This document shows, in pieces, positions 52,443 through 62,768 of a stretch of DNA of 64,000 bases. Source of the DNA: Prado023 sp963798745 (GTDB lineage: Bacteria > Actinomycetota > Actinomycetes > S36-B12 > CAIYMF01). Both the position numbers and the translations under genes were made by a program. The stretch is taken from the NCBI GenBank assembly GCA_963798745.1, contig CAWCUF010000003.1, positions 434,001 through 498,000 of the forward strand. The letters are read 5' to 3'. The first letter of the stretch is position 1. Each line of letters starts with the position of its first letter. The notes under the pieces were generated by a model, which did not search any database, had not been told where the DNA came from, and worked only from the letters and a program-made list of their open reading frames with translations.

Positions 52443-53387
52443 TCAGCCCAGCGCCAGCTGCTCGGAGCCGGAGGGCGCGTCGCCGCCCGGGCCCGGACCG
52501 TCGTCGACCGCCGGCTCCCCGATGCTGTCCGGGTCGATCCGCACGAGTACCTCGACAGCGAGCTGCCGATAGGCGTGCGCCGAGGCGCTGGTCGGGGCGT
52601 AGACGGTGATCGGCACGCCGGCCACAGACGTCTCGGGGAACTTGACCGTCCGGGTGATGACGGTGTGGAACACACCGTCCTCGAAGGCCTCCACGAGGCG
52701 GGCGAGGACGTCACGGGCGTGCACGGTCCGGTCGACCATGGTGGCCAGCACGCCGAGCACCGCCAGGTCCGGGTTGATCCGCTCCTGCACCTTGCGCACC
52801 GTGTCCTGCAGCAGGGCGACCCCGCGCAGCGAGAAGTACTCGCACTCCACCGGGATCAGCACCCACTGCGCGGCGGTCAGCGCATTGACGGTGAGCAGGC
52901 CCAGTGAGGGCTGGCAGTCGACCAGGATCACGTCGTAGTCGTGGGCCACCGGTCGCAGGGCGCGGGCCAGGGCCTGTTCGCGGCCGACCTCGGAGACCAG
53001 CAGCAGCTCGGCTCCGGACAGGTCGATGTTGGCCGGCAGAACGTCCATGCCCGGCACGGCGGTGGAGCGGATGACCTCGCGCGCGCTCACCTCGCCGGTC
53101 ATCATCACGTCGTAGATGGTGTGCTCGAGCGTGTGCGGGTGGACGCCCACACCAGCGCCGAGCGCCCCCTGCGGATCGAAGTCGACCAGCAGCACGCGCC
53201 GGCCCAGCTCGGCCAGGGCCGCGCCGAGGTTGATCGCGGTGGTCGTCTTGCCGACGCCACCCTTCTGGTTGCACAGCGCGATGACATCCGCGGCGCCGGT
53301 GCTCGCCCTGGGCCCGGGCACGCCGAACACGGGCAGCGGTCGATCCGTGGGGCCCATCCCGTCGCGTGCCGTGCGTGCAGCCGCCAT
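52443..53387 (-). CDS. ParA-family ATPase
   Basis: ATG 53387 with a good RBS (GGGGAGG); 314 residues. A short variable N-terminus is followed by the deviant Walker A motif KGGVGKTT (42-49), the Walker B-like VDFDPQG, and VDCQPSLGLLTVNAL. It matches the Soj/ParA-like ATPase commonly coded next to scpA in actinobacteria. It probably acts in chromosome segregation or positioning; whether it is the oriC ParA (usually near dnaA) is unlikely from this location. Confidence 0.9.
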   Translation of the reverse strand: MAAARTARDGMGPTDRPLPVFGVPGPRASTGAADVIALCNQKGGVGKTTTAINLGAALAELGRRVLLVDFDPQGALGAGVGVHPHTLEHTIYDVMMTGEVSAREVIRSTAVPGMDVLPANIDLSGAELLLVSEVGREQALARALRPVAHDYDVILVDCQPSLGLLTVNALTAAQWVLIPVECEYFSLRGVALLQDTVRKVQERINPDLAVLGVLATMVDRTVHARDVLARLVEAFEDGVFHTVITRTVKFPETSVAGVPITVYAPTSASAHAYRQLAVEVLVRIDPDSIGEPAVDDGPGPGGDAPSGSEQLALG

Positions 53388-53610
53388 GTCAGACCTCCCC
53401 GGCGTCGGCGAAACCGCGCTCAGCCTACCGGGCGCCGGAGCCCACGAGTCGCCCGTCGCCCCGCCCATCCCGTTGGTCGCCGCCGATCCCTGCACGGGGG
53501 TTCCTCCTCACCAGCGTCGCCCAACCCCCGGTTACTCCTCCCGAGGGTCGCGCAGTCGTCGCCCACGTGGAGGAACCTCGCGGCATGCGGGCGGGGCGCG
53601 GGCGGGTCGG

Positions 53611-54600
53611 TCAGTCGCGGGCTCGGGGGTGGGCCAGGGCGTACACCTCGCGCAGGTGCTCGACGGTGACCTTCGTGTACACCTGCGTGGTGGTCACCGA
53701 CGCATGGCCCAGCAGCTCCTGGACGACCCGGACGTCGGCGCCGCCATCGAGCAGATGGGTGGCGAAAGAGTGCCGCAGCGTGTGCGGGGACACGTTGGCG
53801 GTGACGCCGACACGCTCGGCGGCTGAGCGCAGGATCGTCCAGGCGCTCTGCCGGGACAGTCGACCCCCGCGCGCGTTGAGGAACATCGCCTGCTGGGCAC
53901 CGGTGAGCAGGCTTGCCCGCGCCCGCACCTGGTAGGCAGTCAGCGCCTCGCGCGCCTTGCTGCCGATCGGGACCAGCCGCGACTTGCCGCCCTTGCCTCG
54001 CAGCAGGGCGACGCCGACCTCCAGGTCGAGGTCGTCGACATCGATGCCGACCGCCTCGCTGATGCGCGCACCGGTGCCGTAGAGGAACTCGAGAAGGGCA
54101 CGGTCACGCAGGCCCAGCGGCTCTGCGGCGAGGCCGCCGGTGCTGGTCAGGATCAGCTCCACCTCGTGCACGGTCAGCGCCTTGGGCAGGCGCTTGGCGG
54201 CCGCCGGCGGCTTCACCTCCCGACCCGGGTCGATGGACGCGATCCCCTCCTCCACGGCGAACCGGTGGAATCCGCGCACCGCCACCAGCGTGCGCGCTGC
54301 GCTGGCCGCAGCGAGCGGCGGATGCCCCGCGCTGCCCTGGCGCAACCAGGCCAGGAAATCTCCGAGGTCGGCCTCGGTCACCTGGTCGATCGATGTGATC
54401 CCCCGGCCGGCGCAGAACTCCAGGTAGCGACGCAGGTCCCGGCCATAGGCTGACAGCGAGTTCGGGGCCAGGCCGCGCTCCACGGTCAGGTGGTCGAGGT
54501 AGGCCTGCACCGAGCGCGCCAGCGGACTGGCCGCGGGCGGCGCCGGCTCCAGCGAGGCAGCCGGATCGGATGGCAGGGGCAGGGACGACGACTCGGACAC
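53611..54600 (-). CDS. xerD: Tyrosine recombinase XerD
   Basis: 329 residues with GTG start at 54600. The N-terminal SAM-like core-binding domain is followed by the catalytic domain with all residues: R179 (GTGARISE), K203 or K206 (RGKGGKSR), H273 and R276 (HTLRHSF), H299 (LGHAS) and the nucleophile Y308 (QVYTKV). It resolves chromosome dimers at dif with XerC. It is located in the usual position near ald and parA, so it is the housekeeping enzyme, not an element integrase. Confidence 0.93.
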   Translation of the reverse strand: MSESSSLPLPSDPAASLEPAPPAASPLARSVQAYLDHLTVERGLAPNSLSAYGRDLRRYLEFCAGRGITSIDQVTEADLGDFLAWLRQGSAGHPPLAAASAARTLVAVRGFHRFAVEEGIASIDPGREVKPPAAAKRLPKALTVHEVELILTSTGGLAAEPLGLRDRALLEFLYGTGARISEAVGIDVDDLDLEVGVALLRGKGGKSRLVPIGSKAREALTAYQVRARASLLTGAQQAMFLNARGGRLSRQSAWTILRSAAERVGVTANVSPHTLRHSFATHLLDGGADVRVVQELLGHASVTTTQVYTKVTVEHLREVYALAHPRARD

Positions 54601-54618
54601 GGGCGACAGTGCGCCCGG

Positions 54619-55734
54619 TCAGGCGAGCACCGACTCCAGTGAACTGTGCGCCAGCCCGAACTCCTGGGCCACGGCGCGATACACGATCTCCCCGGCATGC
54701 ACGTTCAGGCCCAGCGCGAGGGAGTGGTCATCGAGACAGGCCTGCTGCCAACCCTTGTTCGCCAGCGCCACGGCGTAGGGCAGCGTGACGTTGGTCAGGG
54801 CATAGGTGGAGGTGTGCGGGACTGCCCCGGGCATGTTCGCCACGCAGTAGAACACCGAGTCGTGCACCCGGTAGGTGGGCTCGGCGTGCGTGGTCGGCCG
54901 GGAGTCCTCGAAGCAGCCGCCCTGGTCGATGGCGATGTCCACCAGCACCGAGCCCGGCTTCATCCGCGACACGAGCTCGTTGCTGACCAGCTTCGGCGCC
55001 CTCGCCCCGTGCACCAGGACCGCGCCGATCACCATGTCGGCATCGAGCACCGCGCGCTCCACCTCGTAGGCGTTCGAGGCGATGGTCTGCATGTGACCGT
55101 GGTACACCGCGTCCATCTCACGCAGCCGGGCGATGTTGAGGTCCATCAGCAGCACCTCGGCCTGCATGCCCAGGGCGATGGTGGCCGCGTTCTGCCCGGC
55201 CACCCCCGCACCGAGCACGACCACCTTGGCCGCATACACCCCCGACACCCCGCCCATCAGCGTGCCGCGCCCGCCGTAGGCCCGCATGAGCGCGTGCGCG
55301 CCCACCTGCGGGGCGAGCCGTCCGGCCACCTCCGACATCGGAGCCAGCAGCGGCAGCGAGCGGTCGGGCAGCTCGACGGTCTCGTAGGCGATCGCGGTGA
55401 TCCCGGACTCGACCAGGGCATCGGTGCACGGCCGGGAGGCGGCCAGGTGCAGGTAGGTGAACAGCACCTGCCCGGAGCGCATCCGGTGGTACTCCTGCGC
55501 GATCGGCTCCTTGACCTTGAGGATCAACTCGCCGGCGTCCCACACCTCGTCGGCGGAGTCCAGGATGCTCGCGCCAGCGGAGATGAACTCCTCGTCGGTG
55601 ATCGACGAGCCCAGACCGGCGCCGCGCTGCACGAACACGTCGTGGCCGTGCAGGCGCAGCTCGTTCACGCCTGCCGGGGTGATCGCCACCCGGAACTCGT
55701 TGTTCTTGACCTCGCTGGGGATGCCGACCTTCAT
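54619..55734 (-). CDS. ald: Alanine dehydrogenase
   Basis: 371 residues, start at ATG 55734: KVGIPSEVKNNEFRVAITPAG. The NAD-binding GxGxxG is in VVVLGAGVAGQNAATIALG; substrate-binding K and H are in LILKVKEP and FTYLHLA. The C-terminus ends near EFGLAHSSLESVLA. The enzyme reversibly deaminates L-alanine to pyruvate with NAD. It is a single gene in the block between xerD and the NUDIX gene. Confidence 0.95.
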   Translation of the reverse strand: MKVGIPSEVKNNEFRVAITPAGVNELRLHGHDVFVQRGAGLGSSITDEEFISAGASILDSADEVWDAGELILKVKEPIAQEYHRMRSGQVLFTYLHLAASRPCTDALVESGITAIAYETVELPDRSLPLLAPMSEVAGRLAPQVGAHALMRAYGGRGTLMGGVSGVYAAKVVVLGAGVAGQNAATIALGMQAEVLLMDLNIARLREMDAVYHGHMQTIASNAYEVERAVLDADMVIGAVLVHGARAPKLVSNELVSRMKPGSVLVDIAIDQGGCFEDSRPTTHAEPTYRVHDSVFYCVANMPGAVPHTSTYALTNVTLPYAVALANKGWQQACLDDHSLALGLNVHAGEIVYRAVAQEFGLAHSSLESVLA

Positions 55735-55811
55735 CTGGGCGACCTTCCTGTCCGACGCACCTGGCCACGGGCTCCCCCGCGCGTCGGCAGTCTAGGGCGA
55801 TCCAGGACCGG

Positions 55812-56425
55812 CTATCGGGTTGGATGAGGCAGCAGCGCAGGTCGCGCGGCCAGGGCGAGGATCGCAGCCACTGCCGTTGCGTTCGCGATCGAGCCATCGA
55901 GGCAGCGGTCCACCGCTTCCGGGATCGTCACCCAGGCCTGCGGCAACTCACCCTCCTCGGCCTCGCCCGTGTGCGGCCGGGAGTCCGGGTCGACCGTCAG
56001 GCCGGTGGCCAGGAACACGGTGATCCGTTCACTGGTGCCCCCCGGGCTCAACGCCAGCTCCAGAAGCACCGACCAGTGCGCAGCGGTGACTCCGGCCTCC
56101 TCGACCAACTCCCGGCGGGCGCACTCGAGACGGTCCTCGTCGGGCTTGTCGAGCAGGCCGGCGGGCACCTCCCACAGGTAGGCCGCCACGGGGTGCCGGT
56201 ACTGGCGGATCAGCAGGATCTGGCCTTGGTCGTCGACCGCGGCCACAGCGACCGCACCGGGATGACGCAGGACGTCGCGGACCACCACGTGACCGTCGAT
56301 GTCGACCGTCTCGGACCACACCGACCACTTGGCGCCGGCGAACTGCTGCACCTGCGCCTGCACCGGGAAGCGATGTGGCTCGTCGACCAGTGGCAGGTAC
56401 GCACCCGTGCCCGCTTCCGGGTGAC

Positions 56426-56429
<4 letters not shown>
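55812..56429 (-). CDS. NUDIX hydrolase (ADP-ribose pyrophosphatase type)
   Basis: GTG 56429 overlaps the pyrG stop (GTGA). The Nudix box GLLDKPDEDRLECARRELVEEAGV spans residues 91-113 (G-x5-E-x7-R-E-x2-E-E-x-G). SPGGTSERI following the box matches ADP-ribose pyrophosphatases. It likely removes ADP-ribose or related nucleotide sugars as housekeeping clean-up. At 205 residues the size fits. Confidence 0.9.
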
Positions 56430-58066
<1,637 letters not shown>

Positions 58067-58098
58067 GGGGCGCCAGACTATCGCGCCGGGCGGCCAGC

Positions 58099-59844
58099 TC
58101 AGGACCGATCGGCGCGCGACGCGCGGGCGGCGCCGTGGGCCAGGTCCAGCAGTTCGCGCGCGTGCTCGCCGGCGGCGTGGGACTGCGCCATGCCGCCGAG
58201 CATCCGCGACAGCTCGCGCACCCGGGCGTCCCCGGCCACAGCGACGACCGACGAGGCGGTGACCGAGCCCTCGGAGTCCTTGGTGACCACCAGGTGCCGG
58301 TCGGCGAACGCCGCCACCTGGGCCAGGTGGGTCACGACGATCACCTGGGTGCTGCGGCTCAGGGCCTGCAACCGGCGGCCGACCTCGATGGCAGCAGCAC
58401 CGCCCACACCGGCGTCGACCTCGTCGAACACCATCGTCGGCACCGGGTCGGCGCCGGCCAGCACCACCTGGACGGCCAGCATGACCCGCGACAGTTCACC
58501 ACCCGAGGCGGCCTGGGCGATGGGGCGCAGCGGTGCGCCCGGGTTGGCGGCCAGCAGCAGGGCGCAGTCGTCGAGCCCGGTCGGGCGCAGGGCCAGGGGC
58601 ATATCGTGGCCGGGCACCGCCAGACCGGCCGGGTCCGGGGCGCTGGTCAGCGCGAACTCCACGCGCGCGCGGGGCATCGCCAGGGCGGACAGCTCGGAGG
58701 TGACCTGCTCGGCGAACCGCTGCGCGGCAGCCGCGCGCTGCTCGTGCAGGGTGACGCACCTGGTGGCCAGGCGCTCGCGCAGCGCGGCGATCTGCGTGGC
58801 CAGGTGTTCGATCCGGTCGTCGGCACCGGTCAGGGCTGCCGCACGGCCGGCGGCGTCCTGCGCCCAGGCCAGCACCTCGCTGACGTCCGCGCCGTACTTG
58901 CGCAGCAGCCGACCCAGGTCAGCCTGGCGCTGCTGCACGGCTGCCAGCCGCCGCGGATCGGCCTCGATGTCCTGGGCGTAGCGCGAGAGGTCGGCAGCCA
59001 GCTCCCCCAGTTGGGCCATGACCGAGCGGATCGCGGCGGCGGCGCCGGCCAGGTCCGGGTCGTGCGCGGCTGCCGACTCCAGCTCTCGGCGGGCCGTGGC
59101 CAGGCGGCCCATCGCGTCACCGACACCCTCGAGGTCGGAGTCCGATGCGATGGCTTCGCGGGCGGTGTGCGCCGCAGCCAGGAGGGTGTCGGCGTTGGCC
59201 AGGCGCTCGGACTCGGTCGCGAGCGTGGCGTCCTCGCCGGGCTGCGGGTCGACCTCGGCGATCTCGGCCAGGGAGAACTCCAGGACGTCGAGCTCGCGGG
59301 CGCGTTCCATCGCCCCCTGCCGCAGGGCCGCGACCTCGGTCTCCAGGCCCCGCAGCTCGGTCACAGCGCCGCGGACCTCGTCGGCCAGCGCCAGCGTGTC
59401 GGAGCCAGCGAACGAATCGAGCAGGGCCAGCGCGCGCGCCCCGATCCGGGTCTGGTCATGCTGGCCGTGGATCACCAGGAGCCCGCCGACCACCTCGCCG
59501 AGGACGGCGACGGGCACACCACGCCCACCGAGCACGCTGCGCCCGCGGGTGGCCACGATCCGCGCGGCGGTCAGGCCCTGGTCGTCCAGCACCCCGCCGG
59601 CGTCCTCGACGACCTGGCTCAGCTCCCGATCCGGGCGGTCGAACCAGCCCTCGATGGCGGCGCGATCGGCTCCCGATCGGACCAGCCCGACGTCAGCGCG
59701 ACCACCGGTGAGAAGGCCCAGGCCGCTGACCACCATGGTCTTGCCCGCCCCGGTCTCACCGGTCACCGTGGTGAAACCAGGGGCGAAGGAGCAGGCCGCC
59801 TCGGCGATCACGCCCAGGTCGGTGATGCGCAGCTCGTGGATCAC
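58099..59844 (-). CDS. recN: DNA repair protein RecN
   Basis: GTG 59844 overlaps the nadK stop (GTGA). N-terminal Walker A: VTGETGAGKTMV (near residue 27-38). A central coiled-coil (about 160-350) is rich in A, E, L and R. The C-terminal ABC signature and Walker B are in QAASGGELSRVMLAVQVV and MVFDEVDAGVGG, with the D-loop/H-motif VIVVTHLAQVAA. At 581 residues it is an SMC-like repair ATPase acting at double-strand breaks. Confidence 0.94.
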   Translation of the reverse strand: MIHELRITDLGVIAEAACSFAPGFTTVTGETGAGKTMVVSGLGLLTGGRADVGLVRSGADRAAIEGWFDRPDRELSQVVEDAGGVLDDQGLTAARIVATRGRSVLGGRGVPVAVLGEVVGGLLVIHGQHDQTRIGARALALLDSFAGSDTLALADEVRGAVTELRGLETEVAALRQGAMERARELDVLEFSLAEIAEVDPQPGEDATLATESERLANADTLLAAAHTAREAIASDSDLEGVGDAMGRLATARRELESAAAHDPDLAGAAAAIRSVMAQLGELAADLSRYAQDIEADPRRLAAVQQRQADLGRLLRKYGADVSEVLAWAQDAAGRAAALTGADDRIEHLATQIAALRERLATRCVTLHEQRAAAAQRFAEQVTSELSALAMPRARVEFALTSAPDPAGLAVPGHDMPLALRPTGLDDCALLLAANPGAPLRPIAQAASGGELSRVMLAVQVVLAGADPVPTMVFDEVDAGVGGAAAIEVGRRLQALSRSTQVIVVTHLAQVAAFADRHLVVTKDSEGSVTASSVVAVAGDARVRELSRMLGGMAQSHAAGEHARELLDLAHGAARASRADRS

Positions 59845-60773
59845 CGCCGACCCTCCGCCGCCCCTCGCCAGCTGTCGATCGGCAGGGCGAACTTCGCCAC
59901 CAGCCGGTCGGTGAACGGCGCGTCCCGCAGCCGCGCGAACGACACCGGCTCGGGGCTGCGGACGACCTCGATCCGGGCGTTGTGCGGCAGGACGAACGAA
60001 CGCCGGCCGTCGGCCCAGAGCACGCCCTGCTTCTCGGGGGCGACGCTGTCCACGACGATGCGGCTGGTCGGCGCGGTGACCAGCGGCCGGGCGAACAACG
60101 CGTGCGCGCTCAACGGCACCAGCAGCAGCGCCTCGACCGCGGGCCACACGACCGGGCCGCCGGCGGAGAACGCGTAGGCCGTGGATCCGGTCGGGGTGGC
60201 GCAGACGACGCCGTCGCACAGCCAGCGTGACAACGGGCGGTCGTCCACCTCGACCATCAGGTCGAGCATCCGGTCCTCGGGAGCCTTCTCGATGGAGACC
60301 TCGTTGAGCGCCCAGGTGCGCTCGACCTCGACCCCGGCGGCCAGGATCCGGGCCTCCACGGTCATGCGCTGCTCGACGCGGTAGTGCCTGGCGACAACAG
60401 CATCGACGACCTCCTCGAGGTCCTCGCGCTCGAGCTCAGCCAGGAATCCGACGTGCCCGAGGTTGACGCCCAGCAGGGGCACGTCCAGCCCGCGGGCCCG
60501 CTCGGCGCCACGCAGCAGGGTGCCGTCGCCGCCGAGGACGACCACCAGTTCACAACCGTGCGCTGCGGCACCGTCCGCGTCGGGGTCCACCGAGGTCAGG
60601 CCCGGGACGGCCAGATGCATCCATTCGTCGGTCGGGGCCGCCACGACCAACCCGCGCTCCAGCAGCGCCTGGGCGGTGGTACGCGCCGCCAGGAGGGCCT
60701 CGTCGCGCCGGGTGTTGGTGACCAGCAGGACCCGTCGCGCGCTCCCTGGAGTGTCGGTGAGCGGGCTGCTCAT
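59841..60773 (-). CDS. nadK: NAD kinase
   Basis: ATG 60773 overlaps the tlyA stop (ATGA). The diagnostic GGDGT is at 81-85 (VVVLGGDGTLLRGA), with LNEVSIEK (ATP/NAD site) and ATPTGSTAYAFSAGGPVVWP, the NAD-binding motif. 310 residues. It phosphorylates NAD to NADP. It sits in the tlyA-nadK-recN set that is conserved across actinobacteria. Confidence 0.95.
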   Translation of the reverse strand: MSSPLTDTPGSARRVLLVTNTRRDEALLAARTTAQALLERGLVVAAPTDEWMHLAVPGLTSVDPDADGAAAHGCELVVVLGGDGTLLRGAERARGLDVPLLGVNLGHVGFLAELEREDLEEVVDAVVARHYRVEQRMTVEARILAAGVEVERTWALNEVSIEKAPEDRMLDLMVEVDDRPLSRWLCDGVVCATPTGSTAYAFSAGGPVVWPAVEALLLVPLSAHALFARPLVTAPTSRIVVDSVAPEKQGVLWADGRRSFVLPHNARIEVVRSPEPVSFARLRDAPFTDRLVAKFALPIDSWRGAAEGRR

Positions 60774-61573
60774 GTGGGCCCCTCCTCGACGGCTCGGTGG
60801 ATGTCCTGGGGAACTGGTGGACCCGCATCGGCCCGCAGGTGAAGAAAGTACTCGACGTTGCCGCTGGGACCGGGCAACGGGCTGGCGACCACACCCGCGG
60901 TGCCCAATCCACTGGCCCACGCTGCCTGCGCCACGCTGAGCACCGCGCTCTCGCGCAGGGCCCGGTCCCGGACCACCCCGCCACTGCCCAGCGCCTCGCG
61001 ACCCACCTCGAACTGGGGCTTGACCATCAGCAGCAGGTCCGCGGACGCGGCCGCGAGCCCGGCCAGCACGGGCAGGACCAACCGCAGGGAGATGAACGAG
61101 AGGTCGGCAACCACCAGGTCCGGGCGGTAGGGCAGGTCCCGCGCGGTGACCCCGCGCAGGTTGGTGCGATCCATGACGAGCACTCGCTCGTCGGTGCGCA
61201 GCGACCATGCGAGTTGCCCATACCCGACGTCGAGTGCGATGACCCCCTCGGCGCCGGCGCGCAGCAGCACGTCGGTGAACCCACCGGTGGAGGCCCCGGC
61301 GTCCAGAGCACGACGACCGGTCACCAACCGGCCGTCCGGGTCGAACGCGGCCAGGGCGCCCAGCAGCTTGTGCGCCCCCCGCGAGACGTAGTCGGGGCCC
61401 TCGTCCGCCTCGACCACCACCAGGGCAGCACCCTCCTCGACCTGGGTGGCCGGCTTGGTCGCGGTCGCGCCCGCAACGCGGACCCGGCCGGCGTCGATCA
61501 ACAACCTGGCCTGCTCGCGCGATCGGGCGAGCCCACGGCGCACGAGTTCGGCGTCCAGGCGACGTCGGGCCAT
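60770..61573 (-). CDS. tlyA: TlyA-family rRNA methyltransferase/hemolysin-like
   Basis: 267 residues: an N-terminal S4 domain (RLDAELVRRGLARSREQARLLIDAGRVRV) and an FtsJ-type methyltransferase with the SAM motif ALDAGASTGGFTDVLL. VADLSFISLRLVLPVL and MVKPQFEVGREALG are TlyA-family. TlyA methylates 16S and 23S rRNA (2'-O) and is needed for capreomycin sensitivity. It is coupled to nadK. Confidence 0.92.
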   Translation of the reverse strand: MARRRLDAELVRRGLARSREQARLLIDAGRVRVAGATATKPATQVEEGAALVVVEADEGPDYVSRGAHKLLGALAAFDPDGRLVTGRRALDAGASTGGFTDVLLRAGAEGVIALDVGYGQLAWSLRTDERVLVMDRTNLRGVTARDLPYRPDLVVADLSFISLRLVLPVLAGLAAASADLLLMVKPQFEVGREALGSGGVVRDRALRESAVLSVAQAAWASGLGTAGVVASPLPGPSGNVEYFLHLRADAGPPVPQDIHRAVEEGPT

Positions 61574-61576
61574 CGC

Positions 61577-61888
61577 TCAGGCCTGGCTGTCCGGGTCGGC
61601 CAGCACGCCGGCCAGGCGTCGATGGATGTCGCTGAACACCTCGACCTGGTCGGCCAGGGGCAGGTCCTCGAGCTCGGCCAGTCGCGACAGCGCATCATCG
61701 ACCCGAGGGTCGCCGCTGCTGACCGGGACCGGGGTGGCGGTGGGGGTGGTCGTCGGCTCGGCGAGAGGCGCCGCGGAGTGTGGGTCCCTCGGTCCGGCAG
61801 TGATCCGATCGGGAGTTGTCGACGCAGCCGAGGCACCTGGTGTCGGCGCTGCGGCCTGTGGGTGGTGCTTGTCGTGACCGTCGGTCAC
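61577..61888 (-). CDS. Hypothetical protein (103 aa)
   Basis: A proline/threonine-rich, disordered N-terminal half (about 1-58) is followed by a helical C-terminal part (DPRVDDALSRLAELEDLPLADQVEVF). A related small protein often precedes tlyA in actinobacteria. It overlaps 61885-62169 by 4 bases (ATGA), and its stop lies 3 bp before the tlyA start. Function unknown. Confidence 0.65.
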   Translation of the reverse strand: MTDGHDKHHPQAAAPTPGASAASTTPDRITAGPRDPHSAAPLAEPTTTPTATPVPVSSGDPRVDDALSRLAELEDLPLADQVEVFSDIHRRLAGVLADPDSQA

Positions 61889-62169
61889 CGCTCGCCCCGC
61901 AGGCCGGCAATCATCCGCTCGAGGCGGGCCACCTGCTCGCGCAGCACCCGGATCTCGTCGTCGACCTCGTTGTGCACGCGCTCCCCGAGCGCCTCATGGC
62001 TGCGCACGACCTGACGCACCACGCCCGCACCGGGCGGGTCGGCCAACTGCTCGGCCATGATCGCGTGCACCTGCTCGACCCCGGCTCGGCTCGTGTCGGC
62101 GATCCGGTTGCGCGCTGATTGCGCGTTGCCGATCGCGATGGCGGTGTAGTCCTTGACGATGTCGATCAC
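61885..62169 (-). CDS. Small coiled-coil protein (94 aa)
   Basis: GTG 62169 with GAAGGGG upstream. It starts IDIVKDYTAIAIGNAQSARNRIAD and ends in a heptad-like helix (EVDDEIRVLREQVARLERMIAGLR), suggesting an elongated coiled-coil reminiscent of phasin-type proteins. Its neighbours (HAD remnant upstream, hypothetical and tlyA downstream) match the normal gene order. Function unknown. Confidence 0.65.
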   Translation of the reverse strand: MIDIVKDYTAIAIGNAQSARNRIADTSRAGVEQVHAIMAEQLADPPGAGVVRQVVRSHEALGERVHNEVDDEIRVLREQVARLERMIAGLRGER

Positions 62170-62227
62170 GATGCACCCCTTCTCCTGTCTGCAGGGTACC
62201 GCTGCGGCTGCTCGGATCCGGCGCGTG

Positions 62228-62767
62228 TCACGCCCGCGAGACGGTGGCTGGCTCCAGCGCGGTCAACTGCGCATCGTTGGCCTGCCAGGCCAGGGTCACC
62301 GCCGCCCGCACCACGTCGAGCTCCACCGACCGCGCGCCAGCCATGGGCCGGTCATGCTGCGGCAACCCATACCCCTGCACGACCGCGACCGGTCCGTCGT
62401 CGGCTGAGGTGACGGGCACCAGGCCCCGCTCGACCATGGCGGCCGCCACCCCGGGTCCACCGATCGCCAGGACCACCCGGACGGCAGAGCTCATCGAGCA
62501 TCCGGGCGCCGGCCTGTGCGGAGGTGACCACATCTGCGGCCGGGGCCCGAACGCTGCTGGAGGTGCTCGGCCACCACGGCCGGGGGACGCGCGGCGTTGT
62601 TGGTGACGAAGGCCGCGCACCCCGTCCCTGGCCTGGGCCTCGTCGAGGGACTGCGCGGCGTGCGCCACGGCATCAGGCCCCACGTACACGACACCATCGA
62701 GGTCCAGCAGGGCGACGTCGCGCGCGTGAGCGAGCGGGTCGATGGTCCCGGCGAAGCCGACCGGCAC
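62228..62767 (-). pseudogene. HAD-superfamily phosphatase (NagD/IIA-like), broken
   Basis: GTG 62767 opens with the HAD motif I (LLDLDGVVYVG). The protein then breaks: the next family segment (CAAFVTNNAARPPAVVAEHLQ) is in another frame near 62608, PAADVVTSAQAGARMLDEL in a third frame near 62555, and VRVVLAIGGPGVAAAMVERGLVP back in the first frame near 62488. It then runs to a stop at 62228, before the expected second half of the enzyme (motifs III and IV, about 150 residues). At least three frame changes and the missing C-terminus mark a decayed gene. In relatives it lies at this same position. Confidence 0.75.
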
Positions 62768-62768
62768 G

